In this document: piece after piece, positions 8,076 to 17,068 of the stretch | Layout: each line of letters opens with the position of its first letter | How positions within the stretch are numbered: position 1 is the stretch's first letter | NCBI RefSeq assembly: GCF_030068475.1 | Contig: NZ_JAQOSP010000106.1 | Coordinates: forward strand, 1-33,499 | Direction of reading: 5' to 3' | Length of the DNA stretch: 33,499 bases | From: Roseofilum acuticapitatum BLCC-M154 | GTDB taxonomy: Bacteria; Cyanobacteriota; Cyanobacteriia; Cyanobacteriales; Desertifilaceae | Notes under the pieces: model-generated | What the model was told of the DNA's origin: nothing | The model's input: the letters and a program-made list of their open reading frames with translations, nothing else | Databases searched by the model: none | Program-made: the position numbers and the translations under genes

Positions 8076-9977
8076 CTACAGTCGTGCTTTCTTCCTGCCA
8101 AGTCGAGTGAGTAACTTGTAGATCTCTGCCTGGCGCAACGACAAATCGAACAACATAACACCAGATGTCACTCCATCTCTCCATGATATTGAGTAAATCT
8201 TCATTTGCTTCATTGTACCCAGTGCCATAGTAGTCTTCCCGCCAATATTGCCCAGGTGATGATAGCCTTTCTGCTTTTGCGCTCCTGTCCATTCCATCTT
8301 GATTGCTGTGTAAATCTTGCCGTTATACTCCTTGGTGTAACAACGAATATTAACCACTTCTCCATTCCATAGCTTAGAATCTTTTGGAGCAGCCCAAGAT
8401 CCGTACTGGCAGCCATAGATCGATAGTACCTTGGTGTCATCGTTTTTGATTTCCAGTAGCCTCATGCAAATCTCATCACTGAACATTGTGAATACACACC
8501 CCGCAGTTCCTGCTTCAGTCTTGTGGGCAGCGAACCAGAAAGCGGCTTCCCATGTTTGGTGGTGATATTTTTCCCCAGTATTGGGATTTTTTAGCTCCAA
8601 GATTTCCTTCTTCAGTTGGCGAAACTTCTCCATGACCTGACTAATACGAGTTCTGTCTCCCTGATGTGAATCCTTCCAGGCGATCGCTTCAGTCATTTCT
8701 TTCCCATAGTTGATTCGGTGTTGGTTGGCAATATTCAGTTGCCATTCATCGTAATCATAGCTACAGTCTTGGCTATAGAGAAGATGTTGAAAGGGCTGCG
8801 GAGTCGTTCTGGCCACTAAGTTTACTGGAGTCCAGCAGGAATTAACCACCTTCACTAGACGAGATATGGTATCTTTGGCATTGGGATTGACTGGGCAAGG
8901 ATGAGTTTTGTAAACGGTTGGATCTTTAAATCCCTTAAGCCAAGGTATTTCTGCTTTCCTAGCATCCATAAATTGTTTCACAAAAGTTAAGCCCGCCTCA
9001 TTGTTGGGATAAGCCGACTTCCGAGAGTCAAGTGCAATTTGCAACTCCTGAGAGAGGAAATCAATCACCTGCATCTCCTTGGGTTCTGTTTGCATACCGC
9101 CGGGAGGAATCTCAAGGACAACATTCTCCAACTTTTTGGAGCGAGCGCGACCCAAAAGACTGATCGCAATTCCTATCGTGTTCTTCATACTTCTGAAATC
9201 GCTCTCTTGAAGTGTACTGGGCAAAGCAATCTTAGGCAGTTGCTGAACCACAGGAGAATCAGGGAAGTTAGCGATCTCTTCTCTCATCGCTGGATATTTA
9301 CTGCTCTCAATCAATTGCACGAATCCCCCGTCTGTGTCATGACCAAGGCTCAAAAGTAGTAGACGTGGCGCGGCTAGAATCCCAGTAGCCCCTGTGTATG
9401 TCCCCTCATGCTTATTATCCCAAAGCTGAACATTTCCCCAATGACGTATGGGGTTTACGAATAAGATGTACTCGCCTTCAGGAAAGTCAGGAGCGCAAAA
9501 GACCTTGTGTCCCTCAATTTTTCCACTGGGCAAGACGGTATGGTAATGAGCCAAGCTTTCATCTGATTGGGTTATGACTGAGCGAAATTTCACCCCAGCC
9601 GCTTTAGCCAAACTCAGCCACAGTTCTCGAATACGATCATTCAAGCGGCTAATGACCCAAGGATGGGTTAGCAGTATCCCGTTCTTGTCTGCTTGCATAA
9701 TCTTGACAAAGTTATTGACAGACTCAACTTCACTGGTTGATCTGTTATCATCATTGATCTTTTCATAGCTATATTCCTCTTCGTCGATCCTGATAATTTC
9801 TGCGAGTGCTTTAAGATCGCCGTAAGCCGCAGACAGTTCTTCGCATTTTTCTTTGACTTTGGTAATGATGCCATCTTGCTCTAAGGTCTCAAACGAGAAC
9901 CATTGAAATAGCATCCATCCAGCTTTGGCTTTTCTCATTTCATCCTTGAAGACTAACCCCAAGATTAGTTTACCCAC
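8076..9977 (-). CDS. Large protein resembling a two-barrel (RdRP/QDE-1-like) polymerase catalytic region
   Basis: No family is certain. The best reading is a divergent member of the two-barrel polymerase superfamily, which includes eukaryotic RNAi-type RdRPs and phage YonO. Evidence in the 633-residue product: a barrel-like stretch at 130-185 (GVKFRSVITQSDES..., EGEYILFVNPIRHWG) resembling the RdRP 'RNP.LHPG' segment; LGHDTDGGFVQLI at 212-224 in the place of the catalytic DxDGD; then NTIGIAISLL (266-275) and IDFLSQELQIALDSRK (305-320), the order found after the RdRP active site (IGIIANAH... LA.LHS.AVD..K). The third Asp is Gly. No first barrel is visible and the protein starts 41 bases after the gyrA stop, so it may be 5'-truncated. 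The GTG start has AGGAA 8 bases upstream; an ATG at codon 14 (9938) is possible. Only one HIP1 site occurs in 1.9 kb. The C-terminal 300 residues are unassigned. Confidence 0.5.
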   Translation of the reverse strand: MGKLILGLVFKDEMRKAKAGWMLFQWFSFETLEQDGIITKVKEKCEELSAAYGDLKALAEIIRIDEEEYSYEKINDDNRSTSEVESVNNFVKIMQADKNGILLTHPWVISRLNDRIRELWLSLAKAAGVKFRSVITQSDESLAHYHTVLPSGKIEGHKVFCAPDFPEGEYILFVNPIRHWGNVQLWDNKHEGTYTGATGILAAPRLLLLSLGHDTDGGFVQLIESSKYPAMREEIANFPDSPVVQQLPKIALPSTLQESDFRSMKNTIGIAISLLGRARSKKLENVVLEIPPGGMQTEPKEMQVIDFLSQELQIALDSRKSAYPNNEAGLTFVKQFMDARKAEIPWLKGFKDPTVYKTHPCPVNPNAKDTISRLVKVVNSCWTPVNLVARTTPQPFQHLLYSQDCSYDYDEWQLNIANQHRINYGKEMTEAIAWKDSHQGDRTRISQVMEKFRQLKKEILELKNPNTGEKYHHQTWEAAFWFAAHKTEAGTAGCVFTMFSDEICMRLLEIKNDDTKVLSIYGCQYGSWAAPKDSKLWNGEVVNIRCYTKEYNGKIYTAIKMEWTGAQKQKGYHHLGNIGGKTTMALGTMKQMKIYSISWRDGVTSGVMLFDLSLRQAEIYKLLTRLGRKKARL

Positions 9978-10017
9978 ACAGTTTCCTAGTGATGGCTTGT
10001 TGCCTTCAAGAGAAGAC

Positions 10018-12561
10018 CTACTTCGATCGCGGCCTCTCCAACAGATAAACTCCCTTCAAGGTTTCCTGAGCCTGTAACTTAAACAACCGATCGCCAGTTC
10101 CATCCTTACCCATCTCTTGCACCTTATCCACCTCTAAGCGCCAAAACCGTTGACTGCTGCTCACTGCCTGCACTTGCCCCCCGGTGGGCGCTAACACCAT
10201 GCCTACCATGCGATCGCTACGTTGGCTAAATTGTAGAGCCTGAGTGCCAATATCGCCGCGATTTCCTTGGCGAATGATCTCCACGGGAACCCGTTTTCCG
10301 AATCCCATCTCGGACACCAATAGGATCTGATCCTGGGGACGAGCGACCACACAACCGACTAACTTCTCCTGTTTTCGCAATCTCAGCGCTTGATAACCCT
10401 GAGCTGTGCGCCCTAAAACCGGCACTTGCTCTGAATTCAGATCCAGGCGCAAGATCCGGCCTCCCGATGTTGCTAACAATAATTGTGACCCCGGCCCTGA
10501 CAAATACACAGTGTTGAGGCGATCGCCCTCCTTCAACTTCAACGCCGTTAACCCACTAGCTCGCAGATTGGCAAACTCCACCAACGGCAGTCGCTTAATC
10601 CGTCCCTCCTCCGTTATTAACACCAAATCTCGATCCTCACCATACTCCGTCAACACAAACTGAGCCGCCACATCCGGCGGTTGTCCCGTACCACTATGGG
10701 GCACTAAACTATTTAGGGGAATACCTTGGGAATTGCTACTCGTCGGCACTTGACCCACCTTTACCCCATAGCCTTTGCCATCCACCGTCAACAGCAACAA
10801 ATCCGCATCCGCTCCGGCTCGATAGCAACTTAGAGCCGAAGCCATCCCCTCCCCCGCATCCGCACTCATCTGCGGGACGCGGCGAATATATCCCCCATAG
10901 CTCATCTCCAGATAACTCATTTCCAGAGAAACGGATAACTCTTGTATGATTTGTTCTTGAGGCGCTGAAGACTTAGCTTTCTGGGGACTTTTCGATCGCC
11001 TCGACGAGCCTCCAGACTCCCCTGACTGACTACGCTTCTTCATCTCTGGGGCAGTCTCATTGGGGCTTTGAATGCGCGTGCGTCGGGGATTATCATAGCG
11101 ACGCTTCAGGCTACGCAGTTCTTTTTTCAAAGACTTGAGTAATTCTGACCTTTCATTAAGCAATTGCTCCAATTCCTGAATTCGTTGGGTGAGTTGGTCA
11201 AATTCAGTTTGTAAATTTTGTCGCTCTAACCCCGTTAAGCGACGCATCGGCATCGCTAACAGAGCATCCGCTTGAGCCGGTTGTAAGTTCAGAGCTTTTT
11301 GCAATTGAGCTTTTGCCGTTGTGCCGTCAGCAGCCTTTCTGAGAATGGCGATCGCCCGATCCAAATTTTGCAAAGCCAATAATAACCCTTCCAGAATATG
11401 ACACCGTTTGCGCGTTTGCTCCAACTCATGGCTATATTGGCGCGTTAGAGTCTGCTCCCGAAACTTGAGGAACTCTTGCAGCACTTCCCGCAAACTCAAC
11501 TGTTGGGGAGTGCCATTCACCAGGGCCAAAAAAATCGCCCCAAAATTCGTTTGCAACGGTGTTTGATGATAGAGATGGGCCAACACTTCACTCGGTTTAG
11601 CATCCGTTTTCAGCTCCAACACCACCCGCATTCCAGAGCGATCGCTCTCATCCCGAATATCCGAAATCCCGTCTAACTTCCCATGATTGACCAAATCGGC
11701 CACTTTCTCAATCCATCCCGCCTTATTCACCTGATAGGGCAACTCCGTCACAATAATACAATCACGGATGCGCTTACGTTTCCCCGGTTGAATTTTCTCA
11801 ATCGTGGCCACCCCGCGCATGGGAATACTGCCTTTACCATTGAGATAGGCACTCCTTATCCCTTCTCGATCCACAATCACCCCACCCGTGGGAAAATCCG
11901 GTGCAGGAATCTTCTGCATCAACTTCTCATCCGACAGTTCTGGGTTATCAATCAGAGCAATTAACCCATCCACAATTTCCCCCAAATTATGGGGCGGAAT
12001 ATTCGTCGCCATACCCACGGCAATCCCCGAACACCCATTGAGCAGTAAAATCGGCAATTGGGCCGGTAGCACCACCGGTTCCACTTGGGAGTTATCGAAG
12101 TTGGGAATAAAATCGACCGTAGACTCGCTAATTTCCGCCAATAAACTCTCATGACTAATGGGAGAAAGGCGCGTTTCCGTATAGCGCATGGCTGCGGGGG
12201 GATCATTATCCACCGAGCCAAAATTACCATGACCGGCAAGCAAAGGATAGCGACAGGAAAAATCTTGCACCATCCGCACTAGGGCATCATAGACCGCCTG
12301 ATCTCCATGGGGATGATATTTACCCAACACATCACCAACTACCCGCGCACATTTACGATAGGGGCGATCGGGGGTTAATCCCAATTCATGCATAGCGTAT
12401 AAAATCCGCCGATGCACGGGCTTTAAACCATCCCGAACATCCGGGAGGGCGCGGCCAACAATTACACTCATGGCATATTCCAGATAAGACCGCTCCATTT
12501 CGGTGTGTAAGGCGGTGGGAATAATTTGTTCGCTTTGGAAAAGGCGTAGTTGTTTAGCCAT
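10018..12561 (-). CDS. gyrA: Type IIA topoisomerase subunit A (DNA gyrase GyrA, possibly the ParC-like paralogue)
   Basis: The 847-residue protein is the DNA breakage-reunion subunit that acts with GyrB/ParE to change supercoiling. The N-terminal domain begins [29 protein letters not shown]. The winged-helix HPHGD lies at 83-87 and the catalytic Tyr127 in [11 protein letters not shown] coiled-coil tower ([21 protein letters not shown]...) follows, then a basic Ser/Arg/Lys-rich linker around 490-545, then a six-blade type beta-pinwheel. The canonical GyrA box QRRGGKG is not seen, so gyrase versus topoisomerase IV activity is open. The residue equal to E. coli Ser83 is Gln88. Start ATG at 12561 fits the family N-terminus. 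Downstream follows the polymerase-like gene at 41 bases. Confidence 0.92.
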   Translation of the reverse strand: MAKQLRLFQSEQIIPTALHTEMERSYLEYAMSVIVGRALPDVRDGLKPVHRRILYAMHELGLTPDRPYRKCARVVGDVLGKYHPHGDQAVYDALVRMVQDFSCRYPLLAGHGNFGSVDNDPPAAMRYTETRLSPISHESLLAEISESTVDFIPNFDNSQVEPVVLPAQLPILLLNGCSGIAVGMATNIPPHNLGEIVDGLIALIDNPELSDEKLMQKIPAPDFPTGGVIVDREGIRSAYLNGKGSIPMRGVATIEKIQPGKRKRIRDCIIVTELPYQVNKAGWIEKVADLVNHGKLDGISDIRDESDRSGMRVVLELKTDAKPSEVLAHLYHQTPLQTNFGAIFLALVNGTPQQLSLREVLQEFLKFREQTLTRQYSHELEQTRKRCHILEGLLLALQNLDRAIAILRKAADGTTAKAQLQKALNLQPAQADALLAMPMRRLTGLERQNLQTEFDQLTQRIQELEQLLNERSELLKSLKKELRSLKRRYDNPRRTRIQSPNETAPEMKKRSQSGESGGSSRRSKSPQKAKSSAPQEQIIQELSVSLEMSYLEMSYGGYIRRVPQMSADAGEGMASALSCYRAGADADLLLLTVDGKGYGVKVGQVPTSSNSQGIPLNSLVPHSGTGQPPDVAAQFVLTEYGEDRDLVLITEEGRIKRLPLVEFANLRASGLTALKLKEGDRLNTVYLSGPGSQLLLATSGGRILRLDLNSEQVPVLGRTAQGYQALRLRKQEKLVGCVVARPQDQILLVSEMGFGKRVPVEIIRQGNRGDIGTQALQFSQRSDRMVGMVLAPTGGQVQAVSSSQRFWRLEVDKVQEMGKDGTGDRLFKLQAQETLKGVYLLERPRSK

Positions 12562-13009
12562 GGATTGAATGAAGGTAAGGGTGAACTCAGGGTTAAGAAT
12601 GCCGTATCAGGTAAGTTTTTAGGGTACACCTGACTGAGCCAAAATGGCCAGCGTTCGCGCCAGCGATGCGGAGCATTATCGCCCCATCGATTCGGGTTTG
12701 TTCTCTTTCTCTTGTAAAATAGGAGAGAAAACCTGAATACCAAAAGTAACGAATGTGGGGGCCAAATGAATCTAAGTGAGATCGTGCAGTTAAGCAGGGT
12801 CAGCATCAGCTCTGGGTTCAGTCGGATAGGGCAATTAGGGGGAGATGAATAGCTCAATCGATTCCTCATTCCTCTCTATCTATGCAAGAGTAGGAGTTGT
12901 CTCATACACTCATACAGGTGTATCTAGACAGGTGTATCTAGCCAAGCATAGGACAACTAGAAACCTGAGCCTTTATGTATTCTGGACTTGAAAATTAAGA
13001 GAAAATATC
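12562..13009. other. Divergent intergenic region between gyrA and the response regulator
   Basis: These 448 bases hold no gene I can support; the minus-strand frame across them has no recognisable domain. They should contain the divergent promoters for gyrA (minus) and for the response-regulator operon (plus). The only distinct structure is a perfect tandem repeat at 12914-12941. Confidence 0.5.
12914..12941 (+). repeat. Perfect tandem repeat of 14 bp
   Basis: ACAGGTGTATCTAG occurs twice back to back (12914-12927, 12928-12941), 69 bases before the response-regulator ATG. A 14-bp period is not a full helical turn multiple, but direct repeats here could be operator half-sites. Confidence 0.75.
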
Positions 13010-13399
13010 ATGACAACTGTTCTAATCGTAGAAGATGATCCCATTAATGCACGGGTTTTCTCCAAAATTCTCACCAAACGTGGGGGGCTAAATGTCAAGC
13101 ATACCGAAAATGTAGAGGAAGTCATGGAGATGGTTAGGGGTCAGGACGCGGATATTATTCTCATGGATGTATCCTTAGCCAATAGTATGTATCAGGGGAA
13201 ATCGGTGGATGGGATTAAGATTACCCAAATGATTAAGGCGATCTCGGAAATACCGATTATTCTGGTTACAGCTCATGCGATGCAGGGCGATCGCGAGAAT
13301 TTCCTTCAACAAAGCGGAGCGGATGGCTATATCTCCAAACCGGTGATCGATCATCAGGAGTTTGTGGATAAAATTAAATCCCTGTTGCCCCAGGGTTAA
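13010..13399 (+). CDS. Single-domain response regulator (CheY/DivK type)
   Basis: The 129 residues form one receiver domain with no output domain. The acidic pair is in VEDD (8-10), the phosphoacceptor is Asp53 in IILMDVSL, with Thr87 in ILVTAHAM and Lys110 in YISKPV. Such proteins relay phosphate from a histidine kinase to a partner protein. An unusual insertion after the phospho-Asp (ANSMYQGKSVDG) replaces the usual MPxxDG. Its stop is 4 bases before the start of the GHL10 glycosidase gene, so the two are cotranscribed. No kinase gene is adjacent. Confidence 0.93.
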   Translation: MTTVLIVEDDPINARVFSKILTKRGGLNVKHTENVEEVMEMVRGQDADIILMDVSLANSMYQGKSVDGIKITQMIKAISEIPIILVTAHAMQGDRENFLQQSGADGYISKPVIDHQEFVDKIKSLLPQG

Positions 13400-13403
13400 G
13401 ACC

Positions 13404-14642
13404 ATGTTATCTGTCAATTGGAAAGCCTGTACAGGGTGGTTTTTGCGTTATTCCCGAAAGAGAACCCTGGTACTGAGTGGGTTAATGAGCCTGGTTTTAG
13501 CCTGGATGGTGGCGGTAGTTCCAGCGATTTCCCAGCCTCCACCCGTACCGGCTACAGAATTGCGTGGGGTATGGTTGACGAATGTGGATAGTGATGTGTT
13601 GTTTTCGAGCGATCGCCTCACCAATGCTCTAGAACGACTGGATCGACTCCATTTTAATACCCTTTATCCCACGGTTTGGAATGAGGGCTATACCCTCTAT
13701 CCGAGTGCAGTGGGAGAGGAAGTCACAGGACGTGCGGTACTGAATATCCCCGGTTTGCAGAGGAGGGATATGCTTAAAGAGGCGATCGAGCAAGGCCATA
13801 AACGGGGCATGAGCGTGCTACCCTGGTTAGAATTTGGATTTATGGCCCCGGCCGAGTCAGAATTGGTCAAGCGTCATCCAGAGTGGATCGCCAACCGCGC
13901 CGATGGTTCCCAAGTCGTGATGCAGGGAATTCACCCAAGAGTTTGGTTAAATCCGGTTCATCCCCAAGTGCAGCAGTTGATGGTGGATTTGGTAACCGAA
14001 TTGGTGAACAACTACGATATTGATGGCATTCAGTTGGACGATCATTTTGGCTTGCCCGTAGAGTTGGGCTATGATGCCTATACTCGACAAGTTTATCAAT
14101 CGGAACATAATGGCCAACCTCCCCCAGATGATCCAGAGGATGCAGCCTGGATACGCTGGAGAGCCGATCGCATCACTACAGTTATGGCGCGAATTTTTGC
14201 CGCCGTCAAAAGCAAACGCCCCGATGCTATTATTTCCCTGTCTCCCAATCCCCAACATTTTGCCTATAGTCGCTATCTTCAGGATTGGTTTAGCTGGGAG
14301 AGACAAGGGTTTGTAGAAGAGTTATTAATTCAAATCTATCGAGATGACCTCGATCGGTTTCAAATGGAACTAAAACGACCAGAAGTACAAGTTGCCTTAG
14401 ATCATATTCCGGTCGGAATTGGAGTATTAACGGGATTGAAAAACCGCTCCGTTCCCATGAGCCAAATTGAACAACAAGTGGCTGAAGTTAGAAAAGGAAA
14501 ATTTGCCGGGGTATCCTTCTTTTTCTATGAAACCCTCTGGAATTTAAGCACAGAATCGCCCCAAAAGCGCCAAACAGACTGGGCAAATATCTTTCCCCAA
14601 CCGGCAGCACGTCCCAGTATTCTACACTGCTGGGGTAATTAA
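13404..14642 (+). CDS. GHL10 family (DUF187) exported glycoside hydrolase-like protein
   Basis: The protein has an N-terminal basic stretch followed by a signal or anchor helix (LVLSGLMSLVLAWMVAVV), then a TIM-barrel of the glycosyl-hydrolase-like 10 family. Characteristic segments are ELRGVWLTNVDSDVLFS near the start, HFNTLYPTVWNEGYTLYPS, LPWLEFGFMAP, RVWLNPVHPQVQQLMVDLV, YDIDGIQLDDHFG (likely catalytic acid region) and SFFFYETLWNL near the end. It probably acts on cell-surface polysaccharide in the periplasm. I chose the ATG at 13404 rather than the open frame start at 13362, because the latter overlaps the response regulator and precedes the signal sequence by non-conserved residues; this gives 412 residues. 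The substrate is not known. Confidence 0.88.
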   Translation: MLSVNWKACTGWFLRYSRKRTLVLSGLMSLVLAWMVAVVPAISQPPPVPATELRGVWLTNVDSDVLFSSDRLTNALERLDRLHFNTLYPTVWNEGYTLYPSAVGEEVTGRAVLNIPGLQRRDMLKEAIEQGHKRGMSVLPWLEFGFMAPAESELVKRHPEWIANRADGSQVVMQGIHPRVWLNPVHPQVQQLMVDLVTELVNNYDIDGIQLDDHFGLPVELGYDAYTRQVYQSEHNGQPPPDDPEDAAWIRWRADRITTVMARIFAAVKSKRPDAIISLSPNPQHFAYSRYLQDWFSWERQGFVEELLIQIYRDDLDRFQMELKRPEVQVALDHIPVGIGVLTGLKNRSVPMSQIEQQVAEVRKGKFAGVSFFFYETLWNLSTESPQKRQTDWANIFPQPAARPSILHCWGN

Positions 14643-14716
14643 ACTTAACGGGTAGGGTGGACAAAACAGGGGGTTTTAAACCCCTGGTTCGGTGCAGGTT
14701 CATCAAGAGGTTTTCG

Positions 14717-14772
14717 GGAGTGCGAGCGTCTCGCTCGCTAGAGTCAAAAAGCGAGCAAGATGCTCGCATTCC
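14717..14772. repeat. Paired palindromes with AAGAT-type loop (REP-like, cruciform)
   Basis: Two 22-base arms at 14717-14738 and 14751-14772 are inverted copies with three differences. Each is itself a hairpin: GCGAGC-GTCTC-GCTCGC and GCGAGC-AAGAT-GCTCGC. The same design with changed stems is found inside the elements at 1-211 and 25494-25659. It lies between the convergent GHL10 and TPR genes and may also end transcription. Confidence 0.75.
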
Positions 14773-14828
14773 TGGCTTTGACTGATTTTAGTAAGATCGC
14801 GGCACTACGATCGCAAGAAGCTAAAGAA

Positions 14829-15725
14829 CTAAGGGTTGATCGGCAGTTCTGATGCTTCCAATTGAGCCAGGGTCTCTTGTATTCTAGGAGTTTCTAAAAA
14901 CATTTTGGTGTCTGCCAACAAACGTTGACCCCAAAGATTGGCTTCTAGATACTCCAGATCCGCATAAGCAGGATCGAGTTCAAGGGCTGCCGATCCCATT
15001 CTCAGTCCTTGTTCGCGATCGCCTTTCACATATAAAGCAACGGCCAAAGCTAACTGGGGTTCAGCCGCTTCCGGTGCAAGGCTCACGGCTCTTTGCCAAG
15101 AAGCGATCGCCCGATCCAGTTGACCTTGCTCATACTCAATCAGACCAATATTATTAATCCCCGGCCAAAACTTCTCATCTTGGCCAATCGCCTTCTGATA
15201 TTGGGCGATCGCCTCACTCCAGCGATTGAGCTTATAGTAAGTGTTGCCCAAATCAAACAGAGCCGCCAATTGATCCGGCTTAATCTTTAAACCTTCCTGG
15301 AGATAATCGGCTGCCTTTTGATAGTCCTCATTTTGGAAATGGGCCGAACCTAACGTAAACAGAACTAACTCATTATTGGGTTCAAGCGATCGGGCCTTCT
15401 CCAAAGACGCGATCCCCCGATCTACATCATTGGTTTGTAAATACAGACGACCGAGCAAAAACCAAGCGCGAATATCCTCCGGTAAAAGCTGAACCGCCAA
15501 CTGAGCGCGAGGAAGAGCCGGTTGATATTGTTGGAACTGGGCCAGTTGTTCCGCTTGTCGAGCCAACTTAATCCCTTCTTCCTCCAACTCATCTCCCTCT
15601 AACTGCAAAGTATGGGGAAGGATCGCCTGACCCCAGGCGGGTTGCAGACCGCTCCACCCACTCCACAAGCACACCAACAAAGCAATATAAATCGGTTTTG
15701 GCACAACAGAAGCCTCAAACAACAT
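14829..15725 (-). CDS. Exported TPR-repeat protein
   Basis: The 298-residue protein has a cleavable-looking signal peptide (PIYIALLVCLWSGWSGLQPAWGQ) and then about five or six tetratricopeptide repeats. Repeat signatures include ARAQLAVQLLPEDIRAWFLLGRLY, GIASLEKARSLEPNNELVLFTLGSAHF, AADYLQEGLKIKPDQLAALFDLGNTY, AIAQYQKAI and AIASWQRAVSLAPEAAEPQLALAVALY. TPR solenoids bind other proteins, so it is likely a periplasmic or lumenal scaffold or assembly factor. Nothing in it shows the partner. The gene is convergent with the GHL10 gene and divergent from the PatA-like gene. Confidence 0.88.
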   Translation of the reverse strand: MLFEASVVPKPIYIALLVCLWSGWSGLQPAWGQAILPHTLQLEGDELEEEGIKLARQAEQLAQFQQYQPALPRAQLAVQLLPEDIRAWFLLGRLYLQTNDVDRGIASLEKARSLEPNNELVLFTLGSAHFQNEDYQKAADYLQEGLKIKPDQLAALFDLGNTYYKLNRWSEAIAQYQKAIGQDEKFWPGINNIGLIEYEQGQLDRAIASWQRAVSLAPEAAEPQLALAVALYVKGDREQGLRMGSAALELDPAYADLEYLEANLWGQRLLADTKMFLETPRIQETLAQLEASELPINP

Positions 15726-15871
15726 AACTCACAGACCACTCTTAACAATTTTAACTAAGATTCAGGGTTTACCCAACTTCAGGGTTGAGATGCCTTTACT
15801 CTTTACGAGCATTTGTGAACCCATCTAGAATAAAAACAACTTTCTTTCCTCTAGGATTGAGTGGTGCTTGG

Positions 15872-17068
15872 ATGCTGTCTTCCTTTAATCTGCTTGATTC
15901 CGATCGCAATGGGTGCCCTCTCATGGAGCGTTATCTCCGGCAAATCTACCACCAACAAGCCACTGGTGAGTTAATTGTTACCGCTCAAGATCAAACTTGG
16001 CACTTATTCTTTTATCTGGGCCATTTGCTCTATGCGACTGGAGGAGGGCATCGTAGCCGTCGATGGTATCGATATATTAAGCTGTTTGCCGTCGATTGGA
16101 GTGCGATCGAATTGAAAAAACCCACAGGCATGTGGGAATACTATCTACTGCGTTATGCTCTACAGCAACACCAAATCAACTTGAGTCAAGCTCAATCGGT
16201 GATTGCCTACAGTGCCATTGAAATCTTATTTGCCCTGCTCTCTCAACCCTCCGATGAGCTTTCCAGTCGTTGGAAACCTAGCAAGCGCTTATCGGGCAAT
16301 ACGGCGACTCCGCGATCGTCCCTAGCCTTGAAAATTCCTCCCCTGATTGAAAGAACTCAAAACTTATCTAAGCAATGGGAGAAGATGGAGTTAACGTCCC
16401 TATCTCCGGACTTAGCCCCCAGGTTACACGCGGAGCTGCCTAAACGACTGAATGCAGAAGCTTCAACCCAATTAATTGAGTTATTTAATGGCGAAAACCC
16501 GATTTGGGATATTGCCTTAGAAATGAAGCAATCCTTGTATAGCTTATCTCGTAGTATTCGGCATTTTTGGAAACAAGGGATCATTGAGTTCCAATCCTTA
16601 CCCGATCTCAATCCCCCGGTTTCTTGGACAACCCCTAGGATGGATCAAACCCTCAATGGGGAATCGGATACCCAAGCTTCTGGCCCTTTGATTGCTTGTA
16701 TCGATGATAGCCCCCTTGTGGGCCATGCCTTAAGCCATATTTTGATTCCAGCCGGTTATCAATTGCTGAAAATTCACGACCCAATTTCGGGTATTGCCCA
16801 ATTAGCCAAACATAAACCGGCTCTCATTTTGTTAGATGTGGTGATGCCGACAGTGACCGGCTATAATTTGTGCAGTTTTTTGCGGCAAACCTCTTTGTTT
16901 AGTGATACTCCCATTATTATTTTGACCAGTCGGGATCATATTATCGATCGCACGAAGGCGAAACTGGCAGGAGCAACGGATTTTTTGACGAAACCCGCTA
17001 AACCAGAGCAACTGTTGAAGTTACTTGAAAAACATATCAATCCCATTTCTCCCTTCAATGAATCATGA
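15872..17068 (+). CDS. PatA-like response regulator (N-terminal PATAN/DUF4388 domain plus C-terminal receiver)
   Basis: The N-terminal 200 residues match the PatA N-terminal domain (ERYLRQIYHQQATGELIVTA..., WHLFFYLGHLLYATGG). The C-terminal 125 residues are a receiver domain with IACIDDSPLVGHAL, phosphoacceptor Asp in LILLDVVMP, LTSRD and the conserved Lys in FLTKPAKP. Relatives such as PatA, PixG and PilG-type proteins act in heterocyst patterning or type IV pilus motility. The reading frame is open to a TTG at 15785; I prefer the ATG at 15872 because PATAN proteins begin close to this helix. Its stop overlaps the EamA transporter start by four bases (ATGA). The kinase partner is not in the window. 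Confidence 0.85.
   Translation: MLSSFNLLDSDRNGCPLMERYLRQIYHQQATGELIVTAQDQTWHLFFYLGHLLYATGGGHRSRRWYRYIKLFAVDWSAIELKKPTGMWEYYLLRYALQQHQINLSQAQSVIAYSAIEILFALLSQPSDELSSRWKPSKRLSGNTATPRSSLALKIPPLIERTQNLSKQWEKMELTSLSPDLAPRLHAELPKRLNAEASTQLIELFNGENPIWDIALEMKQSLYSLSRSIRHFWKQGIIEFQSLPDLNPPVSWTTPRMDQTLNGESDTQASGPLIACIDDSPLVGHALSHILIPAGYQLLKIHDPISGIAQLAKHKPALILLDVVMPTVTGYNLCSFLRQTSLFSDTPIIILTSRDHIIDRTKAKLAGATDFLTKPAKPEQLLKLLEKHINPISPFNES

Noticed and set aside
8065-8292. 75-residue frame at the 3' end of the polymerase-like gene, considered as a frameshifted continuation
   Set aside because: The main frame stays open across it to its own stop, and the translated sequence shows no domain; it is a shadow.
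12468-12869. Minus-strand frame of 133 residues upstream of gyrA
   Set aside because: It overlaps the gyrA start in another frame and has no recognisable domain; composition is arginine- and proline-rich as in a shadow frame.
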